Shown: positions 16,162 through 26,457, counted from the first letter of the stretch. The stretch is 64,000 nucleotides of DNA from Mucilaginibacter sp. cycad4 (GCF_034263275.1 NZ_CP139559.1:5828001-5892000), one strand, 5' to 3'. Notes: generated from the letters alone by a model not told the origin. Program-made: numbers and translations.

Positions 16162-19100
16162 ATGAAAAAAACTATAATATTTATGGTAATGGCCGCGCTT
16201 TGCCATATTTTCCAAGCGCACTCGCAAACTAACTACCTTATTAAAGGACGGGTTATCGACTCCACCACCAATGCTCCGCTACCAGGTGCAACGATCAGGA
16301 TCAAATCTACAGCCCAGTTGTTCCACACCGATAAAAACGGCGCTTTCGCAATCTCATCCCCAAATGCAACAGGAAAACTCTCGGTTAGCTACACTGGCTA
16401 CAATCCGGATGAAATTGAATTCTACAGCTCTAAAGACAGTATAATCATTAAGCTTAGATTCAATATTAATAATATTAAAGAAGTTGGCGTTGTATCGACA
16501 GGTTATCAGACCATTTCAAAGGACAGGGCAACAGGATCCTTCGCGGTAGTTAATAATGAACTGCTTAACAGAAGAACCGGCCCGGATATCCTAAGTAAAC
16601 TGGAAGGTGTTGTTCCTGGGTTACTGTTTAACCGAAACACCGCAGTTAACGCCAACGGCACAGCTGATATTAACATCCGCGGACATAGCACGTTGCTATC
16701 CAATGATCAACCTTTGATTGTTATCGATGGATTCCCTTATCAGGGTGATTTAAACAACATCAATCCAAACGACATTGAGAACATCACTGTGTTGAAAGAT
16801 GCGGCGGCTGCTTCGATCTGGGGTGTACGCTCCGGTAATGGCGTGATTGTGCTTACCACCAAAAAAGGTAAAGAAAACCAGAAATTAAGAATTGAAATAA
16901 ACGCGAACGCTACTTTTTCAAAAAAGCCTGACCTACACTACGATCCCAATTTTTTGAATTCAAGCGACTATATAGACATTGAAAAACTGCTCTTTGATCA
17001 AGGCTACTTCGACTCCCAGATCAGCGACCCTTCCCAGGTTATTTCACCGGTAGTGCAAATCCTTGCCAAACAGCGTTCAGGTGAAATCAGCAACGATGTG
17101 GCAAATTCGTTCGTAAACGGCCTAAGAACTGTCGATTCGAGGGATGGACTGGGTAAATATTTTTACAAAAGGTCTGTTAACCAGCAATACAATTTAAATA
17201 TCAGGGGTGGCGGTCTTAAGAACGACTATTATGTTTCTGTTGGCGAAGATCACCTTAACCCTAATTTAACCGGAAACACAAATAACAGGTTTACCCTCAA
17301 TTCGAGCTTTAATTTTTATCCTACAAAGAACCTTACGATCAGTGTTGGTTCCAAATACACCATTTCGAATCAACACAGCAATAGCCAGCTAAACAATATT
17401 GGCGTGAGGGGCAACATGGGCAATCATATTTATCCCTACACCCAATTCGAAGATGCTAACGGAAATCCGGTTTCAACAACAAAAAACTACAATTCCGATT
17501 TTATCGCCTCCGCCCAGCAGGCCGGTTACCTGAACTGGAATTATGTTCCTCTTGACGAGCAACGCCTTTCTGATAACGCAATTTCTTCCAGGGACAACTT
17601 ATTGAACTTTGGTGCCAATTACAAAATAATTAAAGGCCTTAGCGCAGACGTAAAATATCAATTCGAAAACGCTAATTCGCAGAATTCAATTTATTACAGT
17701 TCTGATAGCTATTATGCAAGGAACCTGATTAATGAGTATTCGCAAATTAACCCGAACGGAACAACTACTTACCCAATTCCCGTTGGTGGCATCTTGCAAA
17801 AATCTGATGCGTTTCTGAACGCGTACCAGGCGCGGGCGCAATTGAACTACAACAATTTATTCCATAATGACCATGAAATAACGGCTATAGTTGGGGCTGA
17901 ATTGAACAGCACCATAAATAAAAGTAATTCTTCAACCGCTTACGGTTATAACAAGGATACCGAATCGAATACGTCTAAGATTGATTTCGCAGACCTTTAT
18001 AATTTAAATCCCGATCTGGGAACTGCCCAAATACCGAATAACCAGAATTTTTCGAAAACAACCGACCATTTCATATCTTACTTTGGCAACGCTTCGTATG
18101 GCTATAAACGGAGATATATCATATCATTAAGTGGCCGGATTGATAAATCGAATCTGTTCGGGGTAGCAACGAACGATAAAGCTGTTCCGTTATTTTCTAC
18201 GGGGCTGGCATGGGATATAAGCAAAGAACTATTTTATCACCTCAACTGGCTACCTGATCTTAAGATCAGAACGACTTACGGTTATAATGCCAATATCAAC
18301 AAGTCGGCTACTGCAGTTACCACATTATTACAGCTCAGCAATTCGTATTTCAACGGACTTCCCTACAATGAGATCGCGAATCCCGGCAACCCGGAGTTGC
18401 GTTGGGAAAAAGATCGTATGATCAATCTTGGAGTTGATTTTTCATCGAAAAATAATATTATTTCCGGCACTTTCGATTATTTCCTCAAACGAAGCACCGA
18501 CTTGTTTGGCCCGTCTCCGCTTCCTCCGTCAACCGGCGTTACGAGTTTCTTTGGCAACACTGCAAGTACAGCCGGGCACGGATTTGAACTGGTCCTGAAC
18601 TCCCAGAATATTAGCCTCCCGGATTTTACCTGGTCTACCAACTTCCTTTTAAGCTACGTTATCGACAAGGTAAGGAACTATTCAGGTGAATATACTACTA
18701 TAGATTACCTGAGGGCGGGCGCAGAATCGATCACGCCAATCAACGGTTCGCCGTCTTTTGGAATTTACAGTTTTAAGTCAGGTCCATTAACACACGACAC
18801 AGGCGATCCGCAGGGCTATGTTGAAGGTCAGGCAAGCACCGATTACACCAACATTATTGGCAAAACTACCGTTTCTGATCTATACTATAACGGGCCATCA
18901 CGACCGACTACTTTTGGTTCACTCCGAAACAATTTCAGGTACAAGAGCTGGTCACTTTCAGCTAACATCATTTTCAAGCTAAATTATTATTTCAGGCGTA
19001 CGTCTACCTCGATATCTTATGCGGGTATTGTTTATGGCGGGTGGGACGCTGATTATGCCAGGCGATGGCAAAAGCCAGGCGACGAAAATCAAACTTCGGT

Positions 19101-19392
19101 TCCATCAATACAACTCCCTCCAGCAAACACCGACCGGGAAACTTTCTATGATTATTCCCAGGCACTGGTTGATAAGGGCGATCACCTGAGGCTTCAGGAT
19201 ATCCGGCTTTCCTACGATATGAAATTTAGCAGGACAAGTAAGTTTAAGATAAACCACCTGAACCTTTTTGCTTACCTGAATAATGTGGGCATACTCTGGA
19301 GGGCAAATAAGGACCATCTCGATCCTGATCTGTTTACAGGATCATTACCGGCACCACTTACCATTTCTTTCGGATTTAACACCAGCTTCTAA
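16162..19392 (+). CDS. SusC/RagA-type TonB-linked outer membrane transporter
   Basis: A 1076-residue outer membrane protein. It has a signal peptide (KKTIIFMVMAALCHIFQAHS), a carboxypeptidase-regulatory-like domain (IKGRVIDSTTNAPLPGATI), a plug with DQPLIVIDGFPYQGDLN and the SusC hallmark NPNDIENITVLKDAAAAS, then a long beta-barrel ending in a terminal Phe. With SusD it imports a bulky substrate such as a glycan or peptide using TonB energy. I use the ATG at 16162 because the signal peptide starts there. The SusD gene begins 2 bases after its stop. No anti-sigma or sigma gene is beside it, so regulation differs from classic polysaccharide loci. Confidence 0.95.
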   Translation: MKKTIIFMVMAALCHIFQAHSQTNYLIKGRVIDSTTNAPLPGATIRIKSTAQLFHTDKNGAFAISSPNATGKLSVSYTGYNPDEIEFYSSKDSIIIKLRFNINNIKEVGVVSTGYQTISKDRATGSFAVVNNELLNRRTGPDILSKLEGVVPGLLFNRNTAVNANGTADINIRGHSTLLSNDQPLIVIDGFPYQGDLNNINPNDIENITVLKDAAAASIWGVRSGNGVIVLTTKKGKENQKLRIEINANATFSKKPDLHYDPNFLNSSDYIDIEKLLFDQGYFDSQISDPSQVISPVVQILAKQRSGEISNDVANSFVNGLRTVDSRDGLGKYFYKRSVNQQYNLNIRGGGLKNDYYVSVGEDHLNPNLTGNTNNRFTLNSSFNFYPTKNLTISVGSKYTISNQHSNSQLNNIGVRGNMGNHIYPYTQFEDANGNPVSTTKNYNSDFIASAQQAGYLNWNYVPLDEQRLSDNAISSRDNLLNFGANYKIIKGLSADVKYQFENANSQNSIYYSSDSYYARNLINEYSQINPNGTTTYPIPVGGILQKSDAFLNAYQARAQLNYNNLFHNDHEITAIVGAELNSTINKSNSSTAYGYNKDTESNTSKIDFADLYNLNPDLGTAQIPNNQNFSKTTDHFISYFGNASYGYKRRYIISLSGRIDKSNLFGVATNDKAVPLFSTGLAWDISKELFYHLNWLPDLKIRTTYGYNANINKSATAVTTLLQLSNSYFNGLPYNEIANPGNPELRWEKDRMINLGVDFSSKNNIISGTFDYFLKRSTDLFGPSPLPPSTGVTSFFGNTASTAGHGFELVLNSQNISLPDFTWSTNFLLSYVIDKVRNYSGEYTTIDYLRAGAESITPINGSPSFGIYSFKSGPLTHDTGDPQGYVEGQASTDYTNIIGKTTVSDLYYNGPSRPTTFGSLRNNFRYKSWSLSANIIFKLNYYFRRTSTSISYAGIVYGGWDADYARRWQKPGDENQTSVPSIQLPPANTDRETFYDYSQALVDKGDHLRLQDIRLSYDMKFSRTSKFKINHLNLFAYLNNVGILWRANKDHLDPDLFTGSLPAPLTISFGFNTSF

Positions 19393-19394
19393 TT

Positions 19395-20789
19395 ATGAAA
19401 CCATTAGTTTATATCAAATGCACAGTTGTCCTTTCTGCCTTCCTCACATTGCTTGGCAGCTGTAAAAAGGAAGACAATTTCTTAAGCACAAAGCCTAACC
19501 AAAATTTGGCAGTCCCGTCAAACCTTACTGATTTGGTCAATCTTTTAAATAATGAAACGGTTTTCAACCGCGGAGCTGATCCGGCTTTAGGAGAGATATC
19601 ATCCGATGATTTCAATGTAGCTGACATTATTTATCCCAACTTATCACTAAACCTTGAGCGAAATACCTATACCTGGCAGAAGACCCTTTATGATGCCACA
19701 TTCACACAGATACCTGATTGGGACAACCCCTATGCAATAATTTACTACTCCAATATAATACTGGAGGCGTTACCGAAGATTGATATATCAGGACAAAAGG
19801 GATTAGCTGATCAAGTTAGAGGGGCTGCCTTGTTTTATCGAGGTTATTCCTATTATAATTTAGTACAAACATTCGCACTTCCTTATGATGCTTCAAACGC
19901 AGGCAACATTCCTGGGGTTCCTATCAGACTGAATTCAGATCTTAACCTCAGACCAAAGCGGTCGAGTTTAGCGGAATGCTATAAACAAATTATCACTGAC
20001 ATACAACAAGCAATACCGCTGCTTCCTGTCGTTCCCAAAGTTAAAACGCAGCCTTCACAGCCTGCAGCAAATGCCCTGATGGCCCGTATTGAACTTGCCC
20101 TCGGTAATTACGCCGATGCGTTAACCTATGCCAACGCTTGTTTAAGCAAAAACAGCGCCTTAACTAACTACAATGGCCTGACCACGCCAAGTACAACCGG
20201 TCTCAGTAAAACGTATTTGGACGAGGATATTTACCATAGCACATTGAACAACTATTCGATCTTTTCCAGGACATTTAATTATGTCCCTCCCGCTTTTATT
20301 GCCCTTTATGATGTAAATGACCTGCGAAGAACCAAGTTTTTTACAGTATTGAGCAACCAAACACAATACCCTCGATTTGTCGGCTCTTATGATATCCGCA
20401 GCTTAAAATATAGCGGTCTTGCTACCGACGAAGTATACCTCATAAAAGCTGAATGCCTGGCAAGAACCAACGACTTAACAAATGCGATGTCAACGCTTAA
20501 TACTTTATTAATTAAACGCTGGAAACCCAATACTTTTATTCCTGTCACCGCAGAAACACAGGACGAAGCCATAGACAAAATTCTATTGGAACGCCGAAAA
20601 GAATTGCTTTTCAGAGGGCTCCGGTGGACTGATCTACGGCGATTGAACAAAGATCCCAAGTATGCAATAACGTTGACTCGAGTCATTGGAAACGACACTT
20701 ACACCTTACCGCCTAATGATCCCCGTTACGCGATGCCGATTCCCGACAATGAAATATCACTTGAAGGTATTATTCAAAACCCTCGATAA
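19395..20789 (+). CDS. SusD/RagB-family surface lipoprotein
   Basis: A 464-residue lipoprotein with lipobox LLGSC at residue about 22 and an N-terminus typical of SusD (KKEDNFLSTKPNQNL). TPR-like helices follow (RGAALFYRGYSYYNLVQTFA) and the C-terminal block LLERRKELLFRGLRWTDLRR is a RagB/SusD hallmark. It forms the substrate-capturing lid of the SusC barrel. Co-transcribed with SusC upstream and with a thioredoxin-like gene 10 bases downstream; no glycoside hydrolase lies nearby, so the ligand may be a peptide or small compound. Confidence 0.94.
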   Translation: MKPLVYIKCTVVLSAFLTLLGSCKKEDNFLSTKPNQNLAVPSNLTDLVNLLNNETVFNRGADPALGEISSDDFNVADIIYPNLSLNLERNTYTWQKTLYDATFTQIPDWDNPYAIIYYSNIILEALPKIDISGQKGLADQVRGAALFYRGYSYYNLVQTFALPYDASNAGNIPGVPIRLNSDLNLRPKRSSLAECYKQIITDIQQAIPLLPVVPKVKTQPSQPAANALMARIELALGNYADALTYANACLSKNSALTNYNGLTTPSTTGLSKTYLDEDIYHSTLNNYSIFSRTFNYVPPAFIALYDVNDLRRTKFFTVLSNQTQYPRFVGSYDIRSLKYSGLATDEVYLIKAECLARTNDLTNAMSTLNTLLIKRWKPNTFIPVTAETQDEAIDKILLERRKELLFRGLRWTDLRRLNKDPKYAITLTRVIGNDTYTLPPNDPRYAMPIPDNEISLEGIIQNPR

Positions 20790-20799
20790 ATTTAAAAAG

Positions 20800-22230
20800 A
20801 TGAAAAATATAATTCTCTATGTTATCCTGTCATTCCTGTTCTCAAATACAGCCAATGCCCAGATGCAGTCCATTAAAATCGATGGCATCTTCAATTCTCT
20901 CAAGAAAAACGATACCGTTTCTATAAAAATCAACAAACACCCTGAACTACCACCATCTCCTCATTTGTATGAAGTTTTTAATGTAGCTCTGGTAAATAAT
21001 AAATTACAATTCAGTTTTACCACCAAAGCGGCGATATCACTTATCGAAATTTTTCCGAAGAGTGCCAGTTTGCCTGGTTTAGGCATTTACCTGGAGAAGG
21101 GAAAGTCCTTGGGTTTTGTAGAAAACAATGGTAAATACAATTTTTATGGTAAGAATGCAAATCAATATAGCAAGGAACAAAACCTGCGAGAACTTAGTCA
21201 AAGCTTCACTCATATTCTTAAAAAACGCTTGAATACCGGCAATTTGGATAAATACCTGACTGCAGTAGATTCAAGCATTATAAAATCTTTAGACTTTCTG
21301 TCAAAAAATAAATCTGTGTTTAGTAAAGACCTTTATGACTTATGGGAATCCAACATAGTTTATGGCGTTCAAGGTCAAAAAAATGCGATTCTTTTAAAAA
21401 AAGCCAGTACTCTTCCCCCTGATTCAATAGTTGCTTTTAGAAAAATATACGAAAAACATGAAATCAGGGTAGAGCTTTTTCCGAAGGTCCAATCTGATAG
21501 CCCCGAAATGCAATTCAGATCAACTGCATTTCCCTTTTATGTTTATAATAAGTATTCAATAGATTCTTGTTTTTTTACGCAAAAGCCATTTAGTGAATCA
21601 AAATATCTCGATTATATTAACCAGAAATATTCCGGGAAGTTGGCAGTTCGGCTTTCTTTATATCTCCTTGTTTATCAGGAAAGCAAGTCCAAAGATAATC
21701 TTGAGTCATATATCAAGCGATTAATCTCGGTAACTAAAGACCCGTTCTATCGAAGCTTTTTAATTAATCTGAAGCGTGTGTACTACGATGCGAATGTCAT
21801 TAGCTATGTACTCACTGATCAAAATGGTAAAAAAGTGAATCTGAACAGTTATTTGGGAAAAGTTATCGTATTCGACTTTTGGTATACTGGCTGCGGCAAC
21901 TGTGCACGAATGGCTCCGATTCTTGCCAGAATTGAAGAAAATTATAAAAACAATAAAGATGTGGTGTTTCTTTCGATCGCCATTGATAAACTCAAAAAAC
22001 GATGGCTGGAATCGGTCGCTTCCCATCGATACAGTTCACCGCTAAGTACAAATTTTTATACTTCTGGCAAAGGAAGTGCCGATCCAATGATTCAGGAATT
22101 AAATATTCAATCTTTTCCGACCATGTTTATTATAGACAAACGAGGGCATCTTACACCGAATTTCAATGATTTGCGTGTGGACAACGGAGAGGATTTTATA
22201 AATAAACTTACGCGAGTCTTGAAAGATTAA
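20800..22230 (+). CDS. TlpA-like thioredoxin-domain protein
   Basis: A 476-residue exported protein (signal NIILYVILSFLFSNTANAQ). The first 330 residues are unassigned and helical. The C-terminal thioredoxin domain has VIVFDFWYTGCGNCARM with the CGNC active pair (about residues 365-368) and FPTMFIIDKRG with the cis-Pro. TlpA-like proteins reduce periplasmic disulfides. Being in operon with SusC/SusD and convergent with a MauE-like gene suggests redox handling of an imported or exported Cys-containing peptide. Start chosen at the signal peptide; an earlier in-frame ATG lies within SusD. Confidence 0.88.
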   Translation: MKNIILYVILSFLFSNTANAQMQSIKIDGIFNSLKKNDTVSIKINKHPELPPSPHLYEVFNVALVNNKLQFSFTTKAAISLIEIFPKSASLPGLGIYLEKGKSLGFVENNGKYNFYGKNANQYSKEQNLRELSQSFTHILKKRLNTGNLDKYLTAVDSSIIKSLDFLSKNKSVFSKDLYDLWESNIVYGVQGQKNAILLKKASTLPPDSIVAFRKIYEKHEIRVELFPKVQSDSPEMQFRSTAFPFYVYNKYSIDSCFFTQKPFSESKYLDYINQKYSGKLAVRLSLYLLVYQESKSKDNLESYIKRLISVTKDPFYRSFLINLKRVYYDANVISYVLTDQNGKKVNLNSYLGKVIVFDFWYTGCGNCARMAPILARIEENYKNNKDVVFLSIAIDKLKKRWLESVASHRYSSPLSTNFYTSGKGSADPMIQELNIQSFPTMFIIDKRGHLTPNFNDLRVDNGEDFINKLTRVLKD

Positions 22231-22238
22231 AAGTAAAA

Positions 22239-22266
22239 AGGTTACCACCTATATCGGTGGTAACCT
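22239..22266. terminator. bidirectional terminator between TlpA-like and DUF6520 genes
   Basis: Perfect 11-base arms AGGTTACCACC (22239-22249) and GGTGGTAACCT (22256-22266) with a 6-base loop lie between convergent genes and have A/T-rich flanks on both sides. Confidence 0.8.
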
Positions 22267-22273
22267 CTTAAAA

Positions 22274-22561
22274 TTAACGATACAACCCTTTATCAGACTC
22301 TGAAGCATGATTTGAGGGCACAACGTTATTGGTTGGAGCGGTGTTTGTAACGATTGTACAAATCCCTACAGAACCGGCAGTACAATCCTTACTGGCTGGT
22401 TGTGTGGTGGTCCAAAAGAATGAGTTTGGCTGAGCGGGATTTTCTGTGCTAACTGCATAATAAGTTAATGCGTTAGGCTTCGCGGCCGGGCTAAATGCAA
22501 ATGCGCTGCCGATACTGCTCACTGCAGTTAAGGCCATAAGGCCCATCTTGATCTTTTTCAT
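22274..22561 (-). CDS. DUF6520-family small exported peptide
   Basis: A 95-residue protein with a signal peptide (KMGLMALTAVSSIGSAFAF). The mature part carries a C-x8-C pair (DCTAGSVGICT) and is rich in Thr, Ser and Asn. This layout matches DUF6520, a Bacteroidota-specific family of unknown role often found beside MauE/DoxX-like and thioredoxin-like genes. Here it is the last gene of a minus-strand unit with LanKC and a MauE-like protein. The Cys pair could be a redox substrate of the latter. Confidence 0.75.
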   Translation of the reverse strand: MKKIKMGLMALTAVSSIGSAFAFSPAAKPNALTYYAVSTENPAQPNSFFWTTTQPASKDCTAGSVGICTIVTNTAPTNNVVPSNHASESDKGLYR

Positions 22562-22640
22562 GATATTGTATTTAAAAATTAAAAGAATACCGGTTTTACT
22601 ACAGGACCAGCTTTAACCTGATTTCGCGCGTGAAATATTT

Positions 22641-23081
22641 TTAAAAAGGCTTTCGGTTATTGATGCCTTCTTTAGTCTTGTATTGTAGAAATAAACCTGC
22701 TGTTGCAAATAACAAAAATGCGATATTGAATATAAGGTGCTGTCCCCAACCCAAACGGTTGATTATGCCTCCGCAGGAACAGGGTATTTTTTTAAAGAAC
22801 CCCAACAAGATAGCAGCGATATAGGCCGTAAATAAAAGCATAAGTAAAGCCGCAGCCCATAAACCGGTTTTTCGGGTTCTTTCCCTAAGCAAGAGAACAC
22901 ATATACCAATTTCGACAGCTGGAACGAAATAGACCAATAAGGATGAAATCCAGGCAGGGAAAGGCTGTTTATGCATAGCCCTTTGGAAACCTGCAAAATC
23001 GAAAAGTTTACTGAAACTCGCGTATAAAAACATGGTCAATAACAACAGCACGGCTGCATCTATAATAAATTGCTTTTTCAT
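22641..23081 (-). CDS. MauE/DoxX-family redox-associated membrane protein
   Basis: A 146-residue protein with four membrane helices and an intramembrane CSCGG motif after helix 3 (FKKIPCSCGGIINRLGW), as in MauE/DoxX-like proteins that assist periplasmic disulfide formation. It starts 1 base after the LanKC stop, so translation is tightly coupled to LanKC. It probably supplies oxidising or reducing equivalents for Cys of a peptide product. Confidence 0.85.
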   Translation of the reverse strand: MKKQFIIDAAVLLLLTMFLYASFSKLFDFAGFQRAMHKQPFPAWISSLLVYFVPAVEIGICVLLLRERTRKTGLWAAALLMLLFTAYIAAILLGFFKKIPCSCGGIINRLGWGQHLIFNIAFLLFATAGLFLQYKTKEGINNRKPF

Positions 23082-23082
23082 C

Positions 23083-25728
23083 TTAATTTGATAAGGTTAG
23101 TAATGGAAATGGAATTTTATCAGGATACTGGTAACGCAATAGAAAATGAATTATCCCGGCATTTCCGGTCATAAAGGCGGCTTCAGGATTTTCCTCATTG
23201 CCATCTAACCAGAACAAGGTGCCATCATCAGTTGAGCGGCCAATTTGCAGAAAATAGTCAGCGATCTTTTCAGCTCTTTTTAGCCAGTACGCATCGTGAA
23301 ACACCCGGTAAGCTTCAAGATAAACCTCGCCAAGCCCGGCAAGCCCAGTGCCTTGACTAATATAATTGCTCGTAATTTCAAAAGGGTGTGCCATTAAAGA
23401 GCTACAAGCGGCTTCCTTAAACGCTGGGTCTTTAAATAGTTGAAAAGCCCTGATAAATAAAAATGCGACACCGGTAAAACCTGACTCAAACCAGGGATTA
23501 AAATCTTTGCCCCCGCAGCTGACTGGCCAATTATATATATTATTATGTTTCTGCCGCGACTTTAAAAGCCAATTAAGCCCACGTTGTGCTGCATCTTTGG
23601 CTTTTGGGTCATTCTGTTGAAAAGCATAAATCATTAAAAAATAACATATACCGGAGACGCCATTTAAAAAGCCCATCATTTTCCTTCGGGGCTGATTTCT
23701 TTCTGAAGCATCCATCTTCCAGGATCCGTCCCGTTCCTGTGATTTTAAAACCACTTGAACGATATCGGCAACCTTTGATGGCAAACTAGCCAGACCGATT
23801 ATAGCTGAACATTTCATGATGGCAAATGCCTGCCCCACGAGACCGTCCGATAAACTCAAACCTTGGCCCTCAATTGAAAACCGTTTCGCCATGAGATTTA
23901 ATAATTCGTCATTTAATGGGATTACTGCTTTTTTTCCGAGATAGGCGGTGATCACATTGAATCCGGATATTCCCCGGTACAGACCAATATTTTGGTTGTC
24001 AGCTTGTAATTTATATTCATGGTCTGTCAGCTCATAAATCCTTGTGACAAGTGATTTCATTTTAGAGAGGTCGTAACCAACCTCTTCTGCCAACGTCAAA
24101 ACATAAATTATTCCTGACGCTCCGAGATACAAGTCGGGATAAGCATAATATCCTTTATAATTATTTGCCAGGCTTCGTAAGTCGATGCTTTTTTTTGAAA
24201 GCCAGCTTTGCCCTGTCAATAGAGGAGGCTTGAATAAACTGTCGATTGCAAGACGTGTTGTAAGTCGCAAAATCTCATCTTTAGCGACCACATCTTCGGG
24301 TAAGGCATCTTTTTGTTTATTGATCAGAATCAGTGATCTGTAAAACTCTAACTCGCGTTTAACCGAAGACAAGTCAGGCCGTCTCTCAGGATTAGTATCC
24401 AAACAAGAACTTATAAAAGCCGATAATCGTTCATTTCGAACAAAGTGATTGATGCTTTGAAAAAGTTTTTCAGGGTCATCCAAATTAAATTTAATTGGAG
24501 ATAAGCCAGTTAGCGTTCTGGTCAGGATTGCTCCTAAACCGTATATGTCGTCTTCGAAACCTGGCTGCTTTCCATTCCTTTGTTGAGGTGACATATAACC
24601 AGGCGTTCCAAGTGTGAAAAATGGATCCGGTTCGTGATCAATGCAATTATAGCTGAGCTCAAGATCGATGGCGAATACTTTTTCTTCCGGAGTGACAATA
24701 AAATTAACCGGATTGAGGTCCCGATGAACATATCCGAATTTGTGCATAACCGCGATAACATCAGTAACCTGTAGCGCTAAAGCAATTAACCTGTCCTGAA
24801 GGCAATCGCCCAGATCGTGCCAGATAATTCCTTGCTGGATAGAACTAATATAATTATGATAGGACTCGCCCTCAATAAACTGCATAATAAGAAATGCGTC
24901 ATCATCCGTAAAAATCAGGTCGATTGCGTTTGGGACGGAAACATGATTTGCTAATTCAGACTGAACTCTGAATTGCCATTCCAACCGGTCCCTTACGTCT
25001 CTGCCAGCATGATCGACACATTGATATTTTTTACCTTGTTTGATGACGCACCATTGTATATCAGTCAGTTTTCGAAAGTCAAATGCCTTATATACATTGC
25101 CCTTTGCGTCTTTTTTTAAAATGGAGAACTTGAAATATCTTTTACTGATCCATTTGCTATTTTTAAGCGCCTTAAAAGCAATTATCTCTTTAAAAGGCCA
25201 GTCATTTTTTTGCCCGTAACTCCGCTTAACTGGATTGCCCACCCATTGCTCATCAAAGGACGTATAGACACAGTTAAGCAAATGAATAGCAGTTGGGATT
25301 GTCGGACCGTTAAACTTTGACGTATTTTGGATCAGGTACTGTGCGATTGTCAAGGCTTGAACCGGATCCTTTGGCCAAACAGTAACAATTTTGCCGATTT
25401 CATCTATTCCCATGCTTCCATCTAAAATCATATTGTGATGGTAGTCGCTTTGAGGGATGGAGAAGGCACAATTTGATGCAATCAAGTAATCAAGAATGAC
25501 AGCCAGAAATTCAGGCATGTCCTGTTTGATCACTGATACATGAATCCTCCATTGACCTTGAGTTACACACACTTTCCTTATCAAAAGATGCGGAGTCTTA
25601 ACTTCATAGTTGATGTGCCTGATTTCAAGGCACCGACTGTATTCCTTAAGCTCAGGTAAGTCCGGATAAACGGTGACCTGTTCTTTAAGTAATTTGAATT
25701 TTCCATGAGCTAATGTTGATTCTTCCAT
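23083..25728 (-). CDS. class III-like lanthionine synthetase (LanKC)
   Basis: An 881-residue three-part enzyme. Residues 1-190 match the LanKC N-terminal domain (QWRIHVSV, GKIVTVWPKDP). About 200-470 is a kinase with Lys in WCVIKQGK (about 228), YVHRDLNPVNFIV (about 335) and a DLE in place of DFG. About 500-881 is a LanC-like cyclase with the repeats GLYRGISGFN, FLNGVSGICYFL, SGFTGVAFLF, TGLAGLGE and GNAGIIHFLL. The zinc-binding Cys/Cys/His of classic LanC are not in place, as in other class III enzymes. It would phosphorylate and dehydrate Ser/Thr in a precursor peptide and add Cys. A neighbouring GG-leader peptide is the best candidate substrate. Confidence 0.85.
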   Translation of the reverse strand: MEESTLAHGKFKLLKEQVTVYPDLPELKEYSRCLEIRHINYEVKTPHLLIRKVCVTQGQWRIHVSVIKQDMPEFLAVILDYLIASNCAFSIPQSDYHHNMILDGSMGIDEIGKIVTVWPKDPVQALTIAQYLIQNTSKFNGPTIPTAIHLLNCVYTSFDEQWVGNPVKRSYGQKNDWPFKEIIAFKALKNSKWISKRYFKFSILKKDAKGNVYKAFDFRKLTDIQWCVIKQGKKYQCVDHAGRDVRDRLEWQFRVQSELANHVSVPNAIDLIFTDDDAFLIMQFIEGESYHNYISSIQQGIIWHDLGDCLQDRLIALALQVTDVIAVMHKFGYVHRDLNPVNFIVTPEEKVFAIDLELSYNCIDHEPDPFFTLGTPGYMSPQQRNGKQPGFEDDIYGLGAILTRTLTGLSPIKFNLDDPEKLFQSINHFVRNERLSAFISSCLDTNPERRPDLSSVKRELEFYRSLILINKQKDALPEDVVAKDEILRLTTRLAIDSLFKPPLLTGQSWLSKKSIDLRSLANNYKGYYAYPDLYLGASGIIYVLTLAEEVGYDLSKMKSLVTRIYELTDHEYKLQADNQNIGLYRGISGFNVITAYLGKKAVIPLNDELLNLMAKRFSIEGQGLSLSDGLVGQAFAIMKCSAIIGLASLPSKVADIVQVVLKSQERDGSWKMDASERNQPRRKMMGFLNGVSGICYFLMIYAFQQNDPKAKDAAQRGLNWLLKSRQKHNNIYNWPVSCGGKDFNPWFESGFTGVAFLFIRAFQLFKDPAFKEAACSSLMAHPFEITSNYISQGTGLAGLGEVYLEAYRVFHDAYWLKRAEKIADYFLQIGRSTDDGTLFWLDGNEENPEAAFMTGNAGIIHFLLRYQYPDKIPFPLLTLSN

Positions 25729-25813
25729 GCGGTGATGTGTTAAGCATGGAATAAAGTTAGCCTGGCATCAGTGACAGAAAATGTCACTTAAATATTTATT
25801 ATTAATTTTTTTA

Positions 25814-26044
25814 TCAGTTATTTTTTTCTTCTATGATTACAAAATACTTTTTTTGTTGACGATCGTATTGAATGACATTTCCCTGATCACGTAGGTTATT
25901 GATCATTCTTTTGATAGTTCTGGTGCTGCAATCGAAACGTTTAGCTGTAGATTCAATAGATAAAAAACGATTTTTTTGGATAAGTTCCAATAAATAATCC
26001 AGTCGTTTCTGGTAAGAAATATAATCCATAGGTGTAACTGCCAA
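25814..26044 (-). CDS. small HTH regulator (DeoR/HTH_11-like)
   Basis: A 76-residue protein, mostly a winged helix-turn-helix: SYQKRLDYLLELIQKNRFLS, then STAKRFDCSTRTIKRMINNL and a C-terminal YDRQQKKYFVI wing. It is 85 bases before LanKC on the same strand and is the likely local regulator. Start could instead be the ATG five codons later (MDYIS). Confidence 0.7.
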   Translation of the reverse strand: MAVTPMDYISYQKRLDYLLELIQKNRFLSIESTAKRFDCSTRTIKRMINNLRDQGNVIQYDRQQKKYFVIIEEKNN

Positions 26045-26118
26045 TTCTCAACTTTCAAAAATAAATTTGAGACTTCTCTTAGCAATTATCTATAAATCAA
26101 TATTATAATTTAGTAGTT

Positions 26119-26457
26119 TTAGTTGTTTGATTTGTCACTGTGAATATTATTCAAAGTTTCGGCTTCAATACGTTTTTGATTAAATCTTTGCGTTATAAAC
26201 TTCCGCAGTTTATAAAAGGATTGTTTCATTTTCAGAAAATTGATGCCCAGGCCGTACTTGGAAGGGGGCATTAATTTAAATGGATCGATCTCTAATATTT
26301 CTGCAATTTCATATACCCGTCTTAAACTTAAATCTGTTTCACCTCTCTCAATTTTGGAATAAGCAGGCTGCGAAATTTCCAGCATGAATGCCATATACTC
26401 CTGGCTGTAGTTTTTCAGTTGTCTTTGCACGCGTATTTTATTTCCTGTCGTATCCAT
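26119..26457 (-). CDS. XRE-family HTH regulator
   Basis: A 112-residue protein with a Cro/C1 helix-turn-helix in the first 65 residues (IRVQRQLKNYSQEYMAFML, AYSKIERGETDLSLRRVYE) and a basic helical tail. It is divergent from the GG-leader peptide gene, 130 bases away, and is first in the minus-strand run leading to LanKC. It is well placed to control both. Confidence 0.85.
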   Translation of the reverse strand: MDTTGNKIRVQRQLKNYSQEYMAFMLEISQPAYSKIERGETDLSLRRVYEIAEILEIDPFKLMPPSKYGLGINFLKMKQSFYKLRKFITQRFNQKRIEAETLNNIHSDKSNN

